64,000 nt of DNA from Aralia elata (Eukaryota > Streptophyta > Magnoliopsida > Apiales > Araliaceae), in contig JAVJAP010000035.1 in the NCBI GenBank assembly GCA_034770075.1, forward strand, positions 219,575 through 283,574. The letters run 5' to 3'. A model generated the notes under the pieces. That model had not been told where the DNA came from. It ran no database searches and saw only the letters and a list, made by a program, of their open reading frames with translations. The stretch's first letter is position 1, and each line of letters opens with the position of its first letter. The position numbers and the translations under genes are program-made. Below, piece after piece: positions 9,373-21,535 of the stretch.

Positions 9373-12300
9373 TGTAACGACCGAGAATTCTGAAATTTCC
9401 TTGTAATTCAAATTTTTGAATATTAATGATTATGTTATATTTTTATTAATATTATATTTGTGTTACGTGTTTAAAGGTTGTGTGACAATCTAGGTTATGT
9501 GAATGTATGAAATTTTACGTGTTATAGTTTTGTTTAAGTGAATAATTGATTTCGCTTAGCGTCGCTAAATCACTATTCACGGGGCACGTTTCCCGAGGCA
9601 CTATTCACGCCATAATATTTTTGTGTCTTTTTCGATGTTAATAAATTTCATAAATACGTGTATGCGTACGAATAATTTTTCCAAGTGTCGGAAATTTTAT
9701 TTGAGCTGATACGTGATTTTATCCGTATCCGAAATGTATTAAATGGGTGTTCCGAATATTTGGAGAAATCCCATAATAATTATTTTTACCCATCCTAATA
9801 TTTATGGTAATACCCATTTTAATTTTGGGTAGAGTTATTTACCAGTTTTGGTACAAAAGTGGGAGTTTTCGGATATATTTTTGGTATTTTCGGGTATCTA
9901 ATTTGGCTTATTGCTCCAAGTGGGAACCACCAAACCACTTTCAACCAATCAAAATGCTAAGGAGTGAGAGAGTGGGGGGGTGCCGGCGCCACCTTGAGTT
10001 CCAAACCCATTTCCTCCCTAAATTCCTCCACTTCTCCAATAATCATTCATTCAACTCTCAATCCATTCCATTCTATTCCAAGTTGCTCAGCTGATAGAGA
10101 GAGAGAGTGAGAGAGAGAGAGCTGCTGATAGAGAGAAGGAAGAAGGAAGAAGGAGGAAGGAAGGAAGAAGAAGAAGTCTAGAGAGAGAGAGAGGTGGTGC
10201 ACGGGTGAAGAAGAGAAGGAAGCCCAAAGCAAGCAAGAAGGACTCAAAGCAAAGCCTAGCAGTCTTCTTAACCTCTAGAAGAGATTTGTAGAGGTAAACC
10301 ATCAACCAAAACTGATTTCATTTGATTTTGTGAAGATTTTCGAGTTTTGAAGGTTTTTGGAGCTTTTTAGCTCATGGATGATCTTTGCTGCGATTCTTGT
10401 TGTTTTTGTTTGTGTTGGATGTTTGTAAATGTTGTTAAGAGGTTATATAAGACATTAATAACATCAAAGTGGAACAAAAATGCAAGAAATCCGTACCTTG
10501 GCTTAATGGAGCAAGAACAATGGACAAAACATGGACTTTGGACTGTTGGACGATTTAGAGGACCTTGTAGCTATGATTTCGTGTTTGTTTGATTTGTTTG
10601 TTGTTATGATGTTGTACTTCCATGGGTTATGAGTTTAACCCAGTTGGAATGGAGTAAAAAGGGATTAAAACAAAGATTTGGTGATGATTTTTGTAAAGAA
10701 CACGAAGAACACGAAGAACACGAAGAACACGAAAATATAACATGAGTTGATACTTTGGCCTAAGATTTGGCCATGTTAATGTTAATGAATAACTCTAAAT
10801 TTTTGATATGTTGTAGCCCTATGTCCTAGGAGTCCATAGAGTCCAGAATGGACCAATTTGAACTTGTATAGAAGGAGTTATGAGGTTTGGAGTGAATGAG
10901 GGTCAAAATCGCGATGTTGGGCAAACGAGCACCATAACCTGCTGCATACCAAAGCCGGGGCTTTGGTATTAAGCTTAGTTTGGACGCCGGGGCTTTGGGC
11001 CTCAGGTGGTAAAAGTCAGTTTTGACCTCCTGTAGTAAAATGACCATAACTTTCTCATACGAACTCGGATTAGGACGATTCAAGATGATCCGGAAAGCTT
11101 AGAGATAGACCTACAACATCCATTAATTAGAATTGAAATTTATTACCTGGAACAATTTTGAAATTAACCGTTTTTAGGGCTATTGCGCAAACGGTAGGTG
11201 TCGGGCATGCACGTAAGCACATGTAATGCTCCCGACAATGTAAAGTGATGTTCTAACTTTCATGATGTGGTTTTTATGATTTATAATGATACTTAGCATT
11301 AACCAATGAGTATTAGATGAATCGAATGGGCGTGTTAGGTGTACACAATTACGTGTCGCTTGGGCATTCGAATAGGCAAGTTGGGCGTATAGACGTGCAA
11401 GCGTCATAACGCCGTAACTAGTGGGTATAACCTTGTTTAATATTTTGTTTCTTATTTGAATGGGACATTATAGAGTTGTGTAAGCGAATATTTGGTATTC
11501 CGTATGTGACTAATTGTATGTGAATATGTACCTAATTGTGTAGGATATTAAGGAGCGTGTGTTGTAATATTGTAGCAGCGCTTCAGGCAAGTTTCCTAAC
11601 GCTTGTCTAACCCTTGTGTTGGGCAAGTTCCCTAACTTCATTCTTTTTATATATTGAATGCAAGCTTCCTTACCCTAGCTCAAATTAACATTCGAGCAGG
11701 TTTCATATTTTATACAGGTGTTGTATATTGTTGCAAGTTTCATGACTCAAATGGAATTATTACTTTTGAATCATATTAGTGGATTAATTATTGTCAATTA
11801 CTCCACCTCCAAGATAATTATTGATATTCGTAGCTTATGCATTTGAATTCATTATTTGTTGTTGGATTGTGAAACGTTTAAGTTCTTCATTCATGAACTG
11901 TTTAGGGAAATACTCTATGCCATTCGTTTCGGCTAGACATGTACAGGTTATTATTTTAAAAGCTATCCAAACCGATTGTCGGTGCGGATTCTTGGACTGA
12001 GAGAGCAACCCTTATTAGGGGACTATAATGTGTCGGTTATTCGATGCAGTCAGAGTTAAATGTTATGCATATACATGGTGTACGAGAGGCTGATCCCCTC
12101 GAGTACAACTGACGGAGCCAGGTTTTAAAAGAGTTAGTCAAATAATCGACTCTTTGGCCAAAAGTTCAGGGTCGGTTGGACCACTCAGCAGTAAATAGTC
12201 ATTATTCATTGTTTAATTTGAACCTTGATTATGTCATTTCAGCTATTTCATCAATGTTCATAAATTGTTGATCTATGCAGCTATTATTCTTATTCATTCA

Positions 12301-12664
12301 TGATATATCTTCATTCTTGCTTTTAAACTTGCTGAGCAAAGTAGTTGCTCACCCTTGCTATATCATGAACCTATTGCAGTTAAGCCGGAGAGTTCCAAAG
12401 CGGGCAAAGGCAAAGGAAAGCTTAAGGGATAGTTATATGTACTATCCGATATGTAATCGTGGAATAGTTTTGTATTATTAATTTATTCTGCGATGTATTT
12501 ATTTAAGGTTATAGACCTTGGGACCGTAGTGAACCTTTTTGTAATGAACAACATATGTTTATTTATTCCGCATTAGTTGATTTATGTTGTTTAGAGGCGT
12601 ATGGATGTATTTTATCGTGAGCACCAAATTCGAGGTATTGGTACCTGAATTTGGGGGTGTCACA
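9373..12664 (+). repeat. 3' LTR of the Tekay-like element
   Basis: Direct repeat of 88-3391. By eye the copies differ at about ten single bases (for example near 10915, 10953, 10739, 11830, 11911 and 12101), at a G run, and in the GA-rich tract. It ends TGTCACA at 12664 and is followed by the target duplication ATATA. Confidence 0.95.
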
Positions 12665-13525
12665 ATATATATGCATACATTTAAAATATATAATACATAA
12701 AAAAACTTCAATGGTAAAAAGACAAAATTAAAAACAAGACCATAACTTACTTATAAAAAAATCAATTACAAAATAAATTCTTTTTTTTTAGACAAGGAAC
12801 AAATAAAAAAGATTCTCAACTGCTATCATTTTTAATCCTATTTTTTTCTCTCTGTTTTTACAATCGATCCTGCCCAAATTATATTGGGCTAATGACAAAG
12901 TTTGAGAGTATTCAATCAATACCTCTATGTATTTTGAAACAACAAATGTGTCCCTTTTGACCGGATCAACTAATTTTTCGTCGAATATTATCACGTGCTA
13001 AGGAGAGAAGAGAGAAAAGGAAGAACACGAATAAAAAAACATTCTATTTTTTCTTTTTTCTTATTTTTTTCTCAATTTTCTCTCTCATCTGCTCCTTTTC
13101 TCTCTCCTTTCTCCTATTTCCTTCACATTCTCTCTTTCTTTCTCCTCCTATTTCTGCTCCTCCTTTTCTTTCTCTCCCTCTTTCCTCTTTCTCTCTCCTC
13201 TTGTTGGGTCTCTCTTTTCCTCTCTTCCTCCATTTATTTATTTAATTATTATTTTAATATTTTATTTTAAATTGTAATAATTTTTTGGAGTGTATATATA
13301 TGCATACATTTAAAATGTATAATACATAAAAAAAACATCAATGATAAGAAGACAAAATTAAAAACAAGATCATAACTTAATTATAAAAAAAATAATTACA
13401 AAATAACTACAAAATCAAAAATTTAAATAGATTCTTTTTCTTTTTTCTAGACAAGAAATAAATAAAAATGATTGCCAGCTGGTATCACTTTTAATCCTAT
13501 TATTTTCTCTCTGTTTTAACAATGG
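12665..13525. repeat. Direct duplication of a noncoding segment with a CT-rich block
   Basis: No gene. 12665-12862 and 13293-13515 are diverged direct copies (shared TGCATACATTTAAAAT start, then matching text to the TTTAATCCTAT region). Together with 1-87 and 13215-13297 this defines two copies roughly 620 bp apart before the retrotransposon entered the first. Between them, 13040-13230 is an almost pure C/T stretch; the open frame through it is low-complexity only. Confidence 0.65.
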
Positions 13526-14834
13526 ATTTGAATGTTATTGATTTTTAAAAAATTTAAGTTTCGTTTTATGTATAACGTTTGATTTGTCAACATATTTTTT
13601 GTTTGTCTAATTTAATATTACTTATTTTTTGTAGTGTGATTCTGTGTATACAATTGAATTACCGAGGAACAGTAATTATATTTTTTTTTACCAATTTTGT
13701 AGTTAAGAGTTTTAGTTTCTTAATCTCAATGTTGCTTTGTAGCCTTTAAGCTTTTGTTCTGATATATAAGTTGAATATTTTGTTGGGTCTCATTTTTTAA
13801 AACTCTAAATTTGTTTGAACATTCCATAATTTGAAGTATTGATCAATATTGAAATCTCAACCTTTTTCAGTTGTTTGAAATATATTTTGATCTTTTTTAC
13901 AGTATACCTTTCAAGTTATTAAATTCAATATGTTATTGATCGAGCATATTATTATAGAACAATGTGTTGGATGCAACTGTTGATATGATGGTTTGGGTAG
14001 ATAGTTCTGTTAATGTAACACTTTATTGTCGTGTTACCTCACGTTGCTATATACAAAGTGAAAATTAATTCTTTATGAGTTTGTAAAGTTAACTACTTAT
14101 ATATGATTATGATGGTTTTGGATATGAAATGATGGTTGTTTTGATGGTTTGGATATGAAATGATAGTTTTCAGATTTTTCTGGATATCTATTGTTAAGTA
14201 AACTCTGCCAAAATTTCTTGGAATTAGTAGCGACTAGCTTAATATTTTGATAGTTGGATATGTATTGATAATTGTTATGTCTGATTGTAAGTTATTTTAC
14301 GTTGCAAAAAGTTTTTAGGTAATGTAGTATTTTTCAAATTTTAATTTAATTTTTCATTATTTTGTGCCTTTAGGCACTGACAATTACTAGTATAGAGATA
14401 TGTATGAAAATAAATAGGGTTTGAGTATGGACTATTGACCAATGTGTGATTGGAATTATTTTAGAGGATGCTTGAATGTATGGGTTTTTATAAATGGGGT
14501 CTGCGTGCCTCGTCTTCTCTAATTTTTCTTAATGTAAATTCTATCTCCCTCCTATGTACTTCCCCTTGACTGCTGATCAAGGTTTCTATTATAGTAAATA
14601 GTTCATGTAATAGGATTAGTTAGAATTATTTTAAAGAATTGGAGACAAAGAGCAAGGAGCACTTGAAGACCCGTTTGTAATGGAGCCCGGGTTTAAATGT
14701 AATAGTTATATTTAAATTTAATTTTTGCACTCTAGGTTTGACCTTTTGGTTCACTTGGTGGCTCTAGTGAACCAAACTAGAATAAAAGTCCATAATCAAT
14801 CCGGGTAGAATATAGTATTCTATATGTGCATGCT

Positions 14835-14918
<84 letters not shown>

Positions 14919-14930
14919 ATGCGCGCTAAA
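13526..14930. other. AT-rich intergenic DNA with a TA/TG microsatellite
   Basis: No gene recognised. The clear feature is a compound microsatellite, (TA)n at 14837-14870 followed by (TG)n to about 14917. A small direct duplication (GATGGTTT..GGATATGAAATGATGG type) lies near 14110-14170. Confidence 0.6.
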
Positions 14931-15552
14931 CAAGACGAGACTAATAATAACAAACCCCTCAAAGAAATCATATTAAGTCCTAAGCGTTCAAAGATATTTG
15001 GAATATTGAACGTCGCCTTCTAGCATGGTAAAGCAATAGAGTATTAAATATTTAATATGAGTTTGTTGTGTCACCACAAGACAAGTATTAAATATTTAAG
15101 ATGTTGCATTATCACATTTTATGCTTATTAAGGAATTGAACATTACTGTTTTGTTGTGTCACCATAAGGACGATATTTTTCTCTTCACATATATGGAAGT
15201 GCTAGGTTGGACTTAACTTGGCTAATTTTGATTCGGATTTGTTACCACTTGATCAAAATAATCTAAGAGGCAAAATACAAGGAGTTACATAGTGATGTAA
15301 TTGATAATAGTTGTCTACTTATTTATTTATATATCGTTTATTGTGTCACCACAAGGCTATATACATTTGAAATGGGATCCTTAGTCTCACTAGCAAATCT
15401 TTAATTAGAATTGTCGAACTATATAATAAGGGTAATATAGTTTGATGAAAAAGTGAGAGATACCAATTTAAATAAAGACCTAATTTATTTTGATGATTAA
15501 TAAAATGAATGTATGCTAAAATGTTGTCTATTTCACATGCAGAATTTTAAAA
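14931..15552 (+). other. Leader region of the copia element with a repeated motif
   Basis: No ORF. The motif TTGTGTCACCACAAG occurs near 15067 and 15348, with a one-base variant near 15153, spaced about 85 to 195 bases apart. The repeats lie between the missing 5' LTR and the gag start. Their role is unknown; position suggests leader or packaging sequence. A TTTCACATGCAG sequence just before gag resembles a splice acceptor. Confidence 0.5.
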
Positions 15553-16343
15553 ATGTCAAACTCACTATCACTGCGTAGCATACTTGATGCTAACAAACTG
15601 ACCGGACCGAATTACACGGACTGGTTAAGGAATCTGAGAATTGTTCTCACTGCTGAAAAGATTTCTTATGTCCTAAATTCGTCAGTCCTTGCAAATATTG
15701 CAAAAATAGCCTTTGAGGAAGAGATTGCTACTTTCAAAAAGTGACAAGATGATGCAATCTTGGCTCAATGCATCATGCTCGCATCCATGAGTACCGAGCT
15801 TCAGCGACAGCATGAAACTATGGATGCTCCTACTATATTACTGCACCTCAAAGAGTTGTATGGTGAGCAAAGTAGGACTGTTAGATATCAGATATCTAAG
15901 GAGCTCTTCCGATCTCGTATGATCGAGGGCACTGCTGTTGAGACTCATGTCCTTAAGATGATCAATCTAATTGAACAACTTGGACAGCTTGGGTTCGTAA
16001 TGGATGGAGATTTAAGTCAAGATTTGATCTTACAGTCACTCCCGGACACCTTCTCACAATTTGTTGTGAATTTTCACATGAATAAGTTGGACGTCAGCTT
16101 GCCTGAGTTACTTAAATGCTGAAAACTGTTGAAGGTCACTTCTCATCCAACAAGAACCAAGTCTTACTAGTGGATGATTCTTCCAAGAAAAGGAAGAGGC
16201 CCAAGGTATCTTCTGAAAAGAAGAAAAACAAGAAGGCTAAGGGCAAGGCGAAGAGAAAGGATAAAAAGAAACCTGATCCAGATAGCAAAGGAATTTGCTA
16301 CTATTACAACAAGCCGGGATACTGGAAGAGGAATTCTAAGGCA
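15553..16343 (+). pseudogene. Copia gag, broken
   Basis: ATG 15553 starts a copia-type gag (SLRSILDANKLTGPNYTDWLRNL). A TGA at 15742-15744 interrupts it; the same frame then continues from 15745 to about 16118 (LLHLKELYGEQSRTVRYQ, then a UBN2-type gag core). A one-base loss near 16118-16120 shifts the frame to a Lys-rich tail. The knuckle reads CYYYNKPGYWKRNSKA, where copia elements normally have CX2CX4HX4C: three of the four zinc ligands are replaced. Gag would form the particle and bind RNA; this copy cannot. The coding sequence runs directly into the inverted integrase segment. Confidence 0.88.
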
Positions 16344-16632
16344 TAACCCCAGAAGGATACTGGAAGGTCGGTAAAACTCATCATGGAACGAACCATGTCC
16401 AACAATGTTCGATTTCTCCTTTCAGATACACTATTCAACTGTGGTGTTCCTAGTGAAGTCTATTGTGAGATTATACCATTTTCTTTGAGACAATTGAGAA
16501 ACTCATTGGTCAAGTATTCTCCTCCTCGATCCGATCGAAGAATCTTAATACTCTTACCAATTTGCTTCTCTACTTCACTTCTGAATTCTTTGAACTTTTC
16601 AAACAATTCAGATTTGTATTGCATTAAATACA
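16344..16632 (-). repeat. 289-bp inverted copy of the element's own integrase core
   Basis: The reverse complement of 16344-16632 aligns without gaps to 17352-17640 (16344 pairs with 17640, 16632 with 17352). Read on the minus strand it encodes the integrase stretch from FEKFKEFRSEVEKQ through RSDRGGEYLTNEF. It lies between the gag knuckle and the protease, replacing the usual gag-pro linker. It keeps an Asp (RSDRGG) and a sense codon (CLKENG) where the direct copy has Asn and a stop. Confidence 0.92.
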
Positions 16633-16660
16633 AATTAATTTTTTTGAAAGTTAAAATTCT

Positions 16661-19455
16661 ACTTGGGTATTGAATACCGGCTGTAGTTCTCACATATGTA
16701 ATAATATGCAGGGACTAAGCAGAAGTAGAAAGCTGAACAAGGATGAAGTCGTCCTACGAGTGAGAAATGGAGCAAAGGTTGCTGCATTAGCTGTAGGGAC
16801 TTATTGTTTATCACTGCCTTCGGGCAAGTTCGTTAGTTTAAATAATTGTTATTATGTTCTGACACTCATTAGAAACATTATTTCAATTTCTGTATTGGAT
16901 ATAGATGGTTTTGATATTATAATAAAGAACAATAGTTGTTCTATTTATAATAAAAATGTTTTATATGATGTTAGCAATCTACTGAATGGACTTTACATAC
17001 TTGACTTGCATGAAAATATACTTCAAATTGAACAAACTAAGAAAAGAAAAAGAGATGATGTTAATTATACCTTTATGCGGCATTGTAGACTCGGTCATAT
17101 CAATGAAACAAGACTAACCAAGTTATATAAAGATGGGCTTTTAGAACTATCTGATTACGAATCATATCCAACTTGTGAATCTTGTCTCATTGGTAAGATG
17201 ACTAAATCTCCTTTTAGTGGAAAAGGAGAAAGAGTTACAGAGTTATTAGCATTGGTACACACAGACGTATGTGAACCTATGACAACGAATGCACGAAGAG
17301 GGTATTCTTATTTTATTACTTTCACTGATGATCATTCTAGATTTGGATATGTGTATTTAATCAAATACAAATCTGAATCGTTTGAAAAGTTCAAAGAATT
17401 CAGAAGTGAAGTAGAGAAGCAAACTGGTAAGAGTATTAAGATTCTTCGATCGAATCGAGGAGGGGAATACTTGACCAATGAGTTTCTCAATTGTCTCAAA
17501 TAAAATAGTATAATCTCACAATGGACTCCACCAGGAACACCACAGTTGAATGGTGTATCTGAAAGGAGAAATCGAACATTGTTGGACATGGTTCGTTCCA
17601 TGATAAGTTTTACCGACCTTCCAGTATCTTTCTGGGGTTATGCACTAGAATCGGCTGCATACCTACTTAACAAGGTACCTACCAAATCCATCCCAAAGAC
17701 TCCATATGAGATATGGACAGGGAGGAAACCAAATCTTAAGTATGTTAAGACTTGGGGTTGTCTAGCTTATGTCAAAAAGTTTGAGCATGATAAGCTGAAG
17801 ACTAGATCAGACAAATGTAGATTTGTGGGATACCCTAAAGAAACATCAGGATATTATTTCTATCATCCTACTGATCAAAAGGTGTTTGTTGTAAAACACG
17901 CTGCCTTCTTGGAAAAGGAGTTTATCCGTGAAAGGATCAGTGGGAGTAAGATATATCTTGAAGAAGTTCAAGAACCACAAAATACTACGGATCAAAGTTA
18001 GGTACCTGACCAAGTAGAAGAACCTATTGTACCACTACCTATTCGTAAATCTGGAAGAGTACCGAATATACCTAATAGGTATAGATTCATCATAGAAGAT
18101 GATGATGAGGTACGCATCATAGATGATGATGATCCATTGACTTACAAAGAGGCTATGAGTAGTAAAGACTCAGAGAAATGGCTAGAAGCCATGAAATCCG
18201 AGATGAACTCCATGTATGAAAACCAAGTATGGACTTTGGTTTCACCACCTGAGGGCATTAAGCCTATTGGGTGTAAATGGGTCTTTAAGAAAAAGACTGG
18301 AGCAGATGGCAAAGTAGAGACTTATAAGGCCCGACTGGTTGCAAAAGGTTTCAAACAAAGACAAGGAGTTGACTATGATGAAACCTTCTCACCAGTAGCT
18401 ATGCTCAAGTCCATTCGGATTTTGCTTGCAATTGCAGCTTATTATGACTACGAAATCTGGCAAATGGATGTGAAAATGGCTTTCCTCAATGGAGAGCTTG
18501 AGGAGAATGTATATATGATACAGCCAGAGGGTTTTGTTTCAACGGTTGGAACAAACCAAGTCTGTAAGCTACAACGATCCATTTATGGATTGAAGCAAGC
18601 TTCTCGAAGATGGAACATCCGTTTTGATGAGATAATCAAAAGGTTTGGTTTTATCAAAAATGAGGATGAACCTTGTGTGTACAAGAAGGTTAGTGGGAAC
18701 GTTGTTTCATTCCTTGTATTATATGTTGATGATATATTACTGATAGGGAATGATGTTCTTATGCTATAGTCGATCAAAATTTGGTTATCTAAACACTTCT
18801 CCATGAAGGACTTGGGTGAGGCATCCTATATTTTGGGGATAAAGATCTATAGAGATAGATCTAAAAGGATGCTTGGCTTAACCCAAGGAAAGTACATTGA
18901 CTCGATGCTAAAGAAGTTTAGCATGGAAGATTCCAAGAGAGGTCTCATGCCGATGAGCCATGAAATACATCTCTCCAAGAAACAGGCCCCAAAAACACCT
19001 GAGGAGAGAGACCGTATGAGTAAGATTCCTTATGCTTCAGCAATAGGATTTATCATGTATGGTATGATATATACTAGACCAGATGTCGTTCATGCACTTA
19101 GTGTAGCAAGAAGATATCAGTCGAATCCAGTAGAAGAGCATTGGAAGGCAGTGAAAAACATCCTAAAGTACTTGAGAAGAACTAATGATGTATTTCTTGT
19201 CTACGGTGGGTCTGAATTGAAACTAGAGGGCTATACAGACTTAAGTTTTCAAACGGACCAAGATGACGGTAAATCCGTTTTAGGGTACATGTTTACCTTA
19301 AACGGTGGCGCAGTGAATTGGAAAAGTTTCAAGCAGCAAACAATTGCTGATTCAGTGACAGAGGCAGAGTACATAGCTGCAAGTGAAGCTGCAAAGGAAG
19401 CTGTTTGGATGAAGAAGTTCGTAACTGAACTTGGAGTGGTTCCTAACATTAGAGG
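16661..19455 (+). pseudogene. Copia pol: protease, integrase, RT and start of RNase H, broken
   Basis: One reading frame throughout, interrupted by nonsense codons. The protease site reads LNTGCSSHI; copia has DTG here, so the catalytic Asp is Asn. A GAG pre-integrase zinc region follows (HCRLGHINETRL, CESCLIGKM), then the integrase core (VHTDV, RGGEYLTNEF, SERRNRT). Stops are TAA at 17501, TAG at 17999 and TAG at 18767. RT spans about 18200-18770 (KWVFKKK, MDVKMAFLNGELEE, catalytic LYVDDILLIGND). The RT thumb and RNase H follow (SYILGIKIYRDR, GYTDLSFQTD, SVTEAEYIAASEAAKEAVW). The frame is cut at 19455 by a solo LTR and resumes at 22287. Two of the stops could be CAG-to-TAG changes, as cytosine methylation would produce; that is inference. 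Confidence 0.93.
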
Positions 19456-20756
19456 TGTGACGCCCCCAAAATAGGTCCACACAACCCATTTTGAGTCGCC
19501 AATAACATTCTACAAAAATACAAATACAAATACGAATTTTCCCATTTATAACTAATATTTGTCATGCAAAATACGACCACACACATACTGTGACTTTCCA
19601 TACAAATATCGTACCGTATGGTACCACAATATCCAAACCCAAATTATTACAATGCCGTAAAAAGACGGCAACACATGTTTTAAGTCTCCAGTACAATTAT
19701 TATTAAACTATGTCATAACTTGATGAGGACAACCACTAACTCGGACCATCACTCCACTCCCCGGCTAGTCCCAGCTACATTTTCCTTTCCTGAGAAGAAC
19801 AATGGGACAAAACTGAAAAGGGTGAGCTCAAATAGCCCAGTAAGAAATATCATGACTAAGATAATGAAGAATAAAAATTATCTTTAGTCTTCAACAATAA
19901 TAAATCAGATATTTAAAGATATTATATTTGTTTAACAACAACAACTGCAGTGGAACGAACAATCCATTAGAAGAGTCAAGTAGATTATAATATCTACCAT
20001 CTTCTATAAGTTAAAGGATCACCACCAATATTTTATCCCTGTAACACCAATCAAAAATTCCTGTTTATGAACATCCAAATCAACAATTTATTATTCAACA
20101 GCATCTCTTTGCACTACGTGCCAAAGATATTTATTTGTAACATCACCGGTCATGATCATGTCAAACACCAGTTCATCTTTGCACTATGGGCCAAAGATGA
20201 CTTTCACCATACGCCTTTGTTTGTAACACCAAAAGTCATGATTATACCAATAGACAGTTTGGTCAAAATCATGTCACGCCAGTTCATCTTTGCACTACGG
20301 GCCAAAGAGAACTATCACCACGATTTAAGTATGAGGATGAGGATGATAACAATGATACAGTGAGATTAAGGATAAGAAAAGCTTTATAATTTAATAAGTA
20401 TCAAAGATTGACCAAATTGCCAACACGATGACCAAATTGTAGAGTCAAATTCAAGAATGATATTCAAGAAATTATTTCATACTTCAACTGTAACGTATAA
20501 AATGAAATAGAAAGATTCAAGTGAAAAGATATTAGATGAAGCACAAACTATTAAGGATATTCTACTAATTTTCAGGGATTTTCTCCATTTAAAAATAAGG
20601 TTTTGGAAACAAACAAAGATTTCTTATCATAAATGGAGAAATGTAAAAGAAAAAGATATCCCTTAAAGAGTACAAAAGAAATGATACGTTATACGAGTAT
20701 AACAGAATATATGAAACTGCAAATGGATTTTCACCCGTCATGCGATAATTCGCGTA

Positions 20757-21065
20757 GACAGGTTATTTCCACAAGAGATTAATAAGTAATGAATACAAAG
20801 GGTTATTCACCAGGTACGACACTCGTACATACAGGTTATCCCCACGGAATAATAAGGAATGAATACAAAGGGTATTCACCAGGTACGACACTCGTACATA
20901 CAGGTTATTCCCACAGAATAATAAGGAATGAATACAAAGGGTATTCACCAGGTACGACACTCGTACATACAGGTTATTCCCACAAAATAATAAGGAATGA
21001 ATATAAAAGGATATTCACCAGGCATGCGTCATACCGCACGGACAGGTTATCCCCACAAATTAATA
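20757..21065. repeat. 69-bp minisatellite inside the solo LTR
   Basis: Four tandem copies of a 69-70-bp unit containing GAATACAAAGGGTATTCACC and GGTACGACACTCGTACATAC. Unit starts fall at 20791, 20861, 20930 and 20999; the last copy is diverged. An upstream looser repeat (GCACTACGGGCCAAAGA type) occurs near 20109, 20180 and 20291. Confidence 0.9.
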
Positions 21066-21421
21066 CAGAATGACTAACAACCTTTATGAGTATAATACCA
21101 CTTACGAACATGAAAGCAATTGATATTATATATGAGTATGAAAGAAATGATATTCCCTGCCTTCGTTAACTGGATGTTACTTTCTATGAAGTTTACTAAC
21201 TTCGGATAATACTAGTATTCTCACAAATACTCACAATAGCCTAGAACACTAAGAGAACTTAAGAAATTTAGAGAGAGAGAAAGTATAAGCAATGAAGGTG
21301 TGAAAATTTCTTAAGCAAACCCTCCCTATTTATAGGAAAATCAAGGTGAGGACATTTTAGTCTTTTCCCTAAATTTTCTTAGTTTATTACTCTTATACCC
21401 TTGGCATATTCTTTTAATATT

Positions 21422-21535
21422 ATCCATCCATTTTTTCTTCCATTTATATCATCCATCCATTTTTTCTTCCATTTATATCATCCATCCATTTTTTTCTTCC
21501 ATTTATATCATCCATCCATTTTTTCTTCCATTATC
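21422..21535. repeat. 29-bp tandem repeat inside the solo LTR
   Basis: About four copies of a 29-bp unit of the form ATCCATCCAT(T)n CTTCCATTTATATC. Confidence 0.85.

Larger units (their letters stand above)
88..12664 (+). mobile_element. Ty3/gypsy LTR retrotransposon, chromovirus, Tekay/Del-like, nearly complete
   Basis: Two long direct LTRs (88-3391 and 9373-12664), each starting TG and ending CA, flank a gag-pro-RT-RNase H-integrase-chromodomain coding region. The insertion is bounded by the 5-bp duplication ATATA (83-87 and 12665-12669). A primer site matching initiator tRNA-Met follows the 5' LTR and a polypurine tract precedes the 3' LTR. Gag type, domain order, C-terminal chromodomain and very long LTRs fit the Tekay/Del chromovirus lineage as I know it; no database check was made. 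LTRs differ by roughly ten substitutions plus small indels by eye, which implies a recent insertion. Two one-base frameshifts (near 6207-6211 and 7306) make this copy probably non-autonomous. An extra ORF lies between the 5' LTR and gag. Confidence 0.95.

Noticed and set aside
12995..13270. 91-codon plus-strand ORF rich in Phe, Ser and Leu
   Set aside because: Translation of a C/T-rich low-complexity tract.
14826..15023. 65-codon ORF with Tyr-Ile and Cys-Val runs
   Set aside because: Translation of the TA/TG microsatellite.
16383..16673. 96-codon plus-strand ORF, similar to a minus-strand ORF at 17332-17601
   Set aside because: Antisense of integrase; the similarity comes from the inverted duplication and it is not a protein gene.
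20763..21073. Repetitive peptide ORFs on both strands
   Set aside because: They are translations of the 69-bp minisatellite in the solo LTR.
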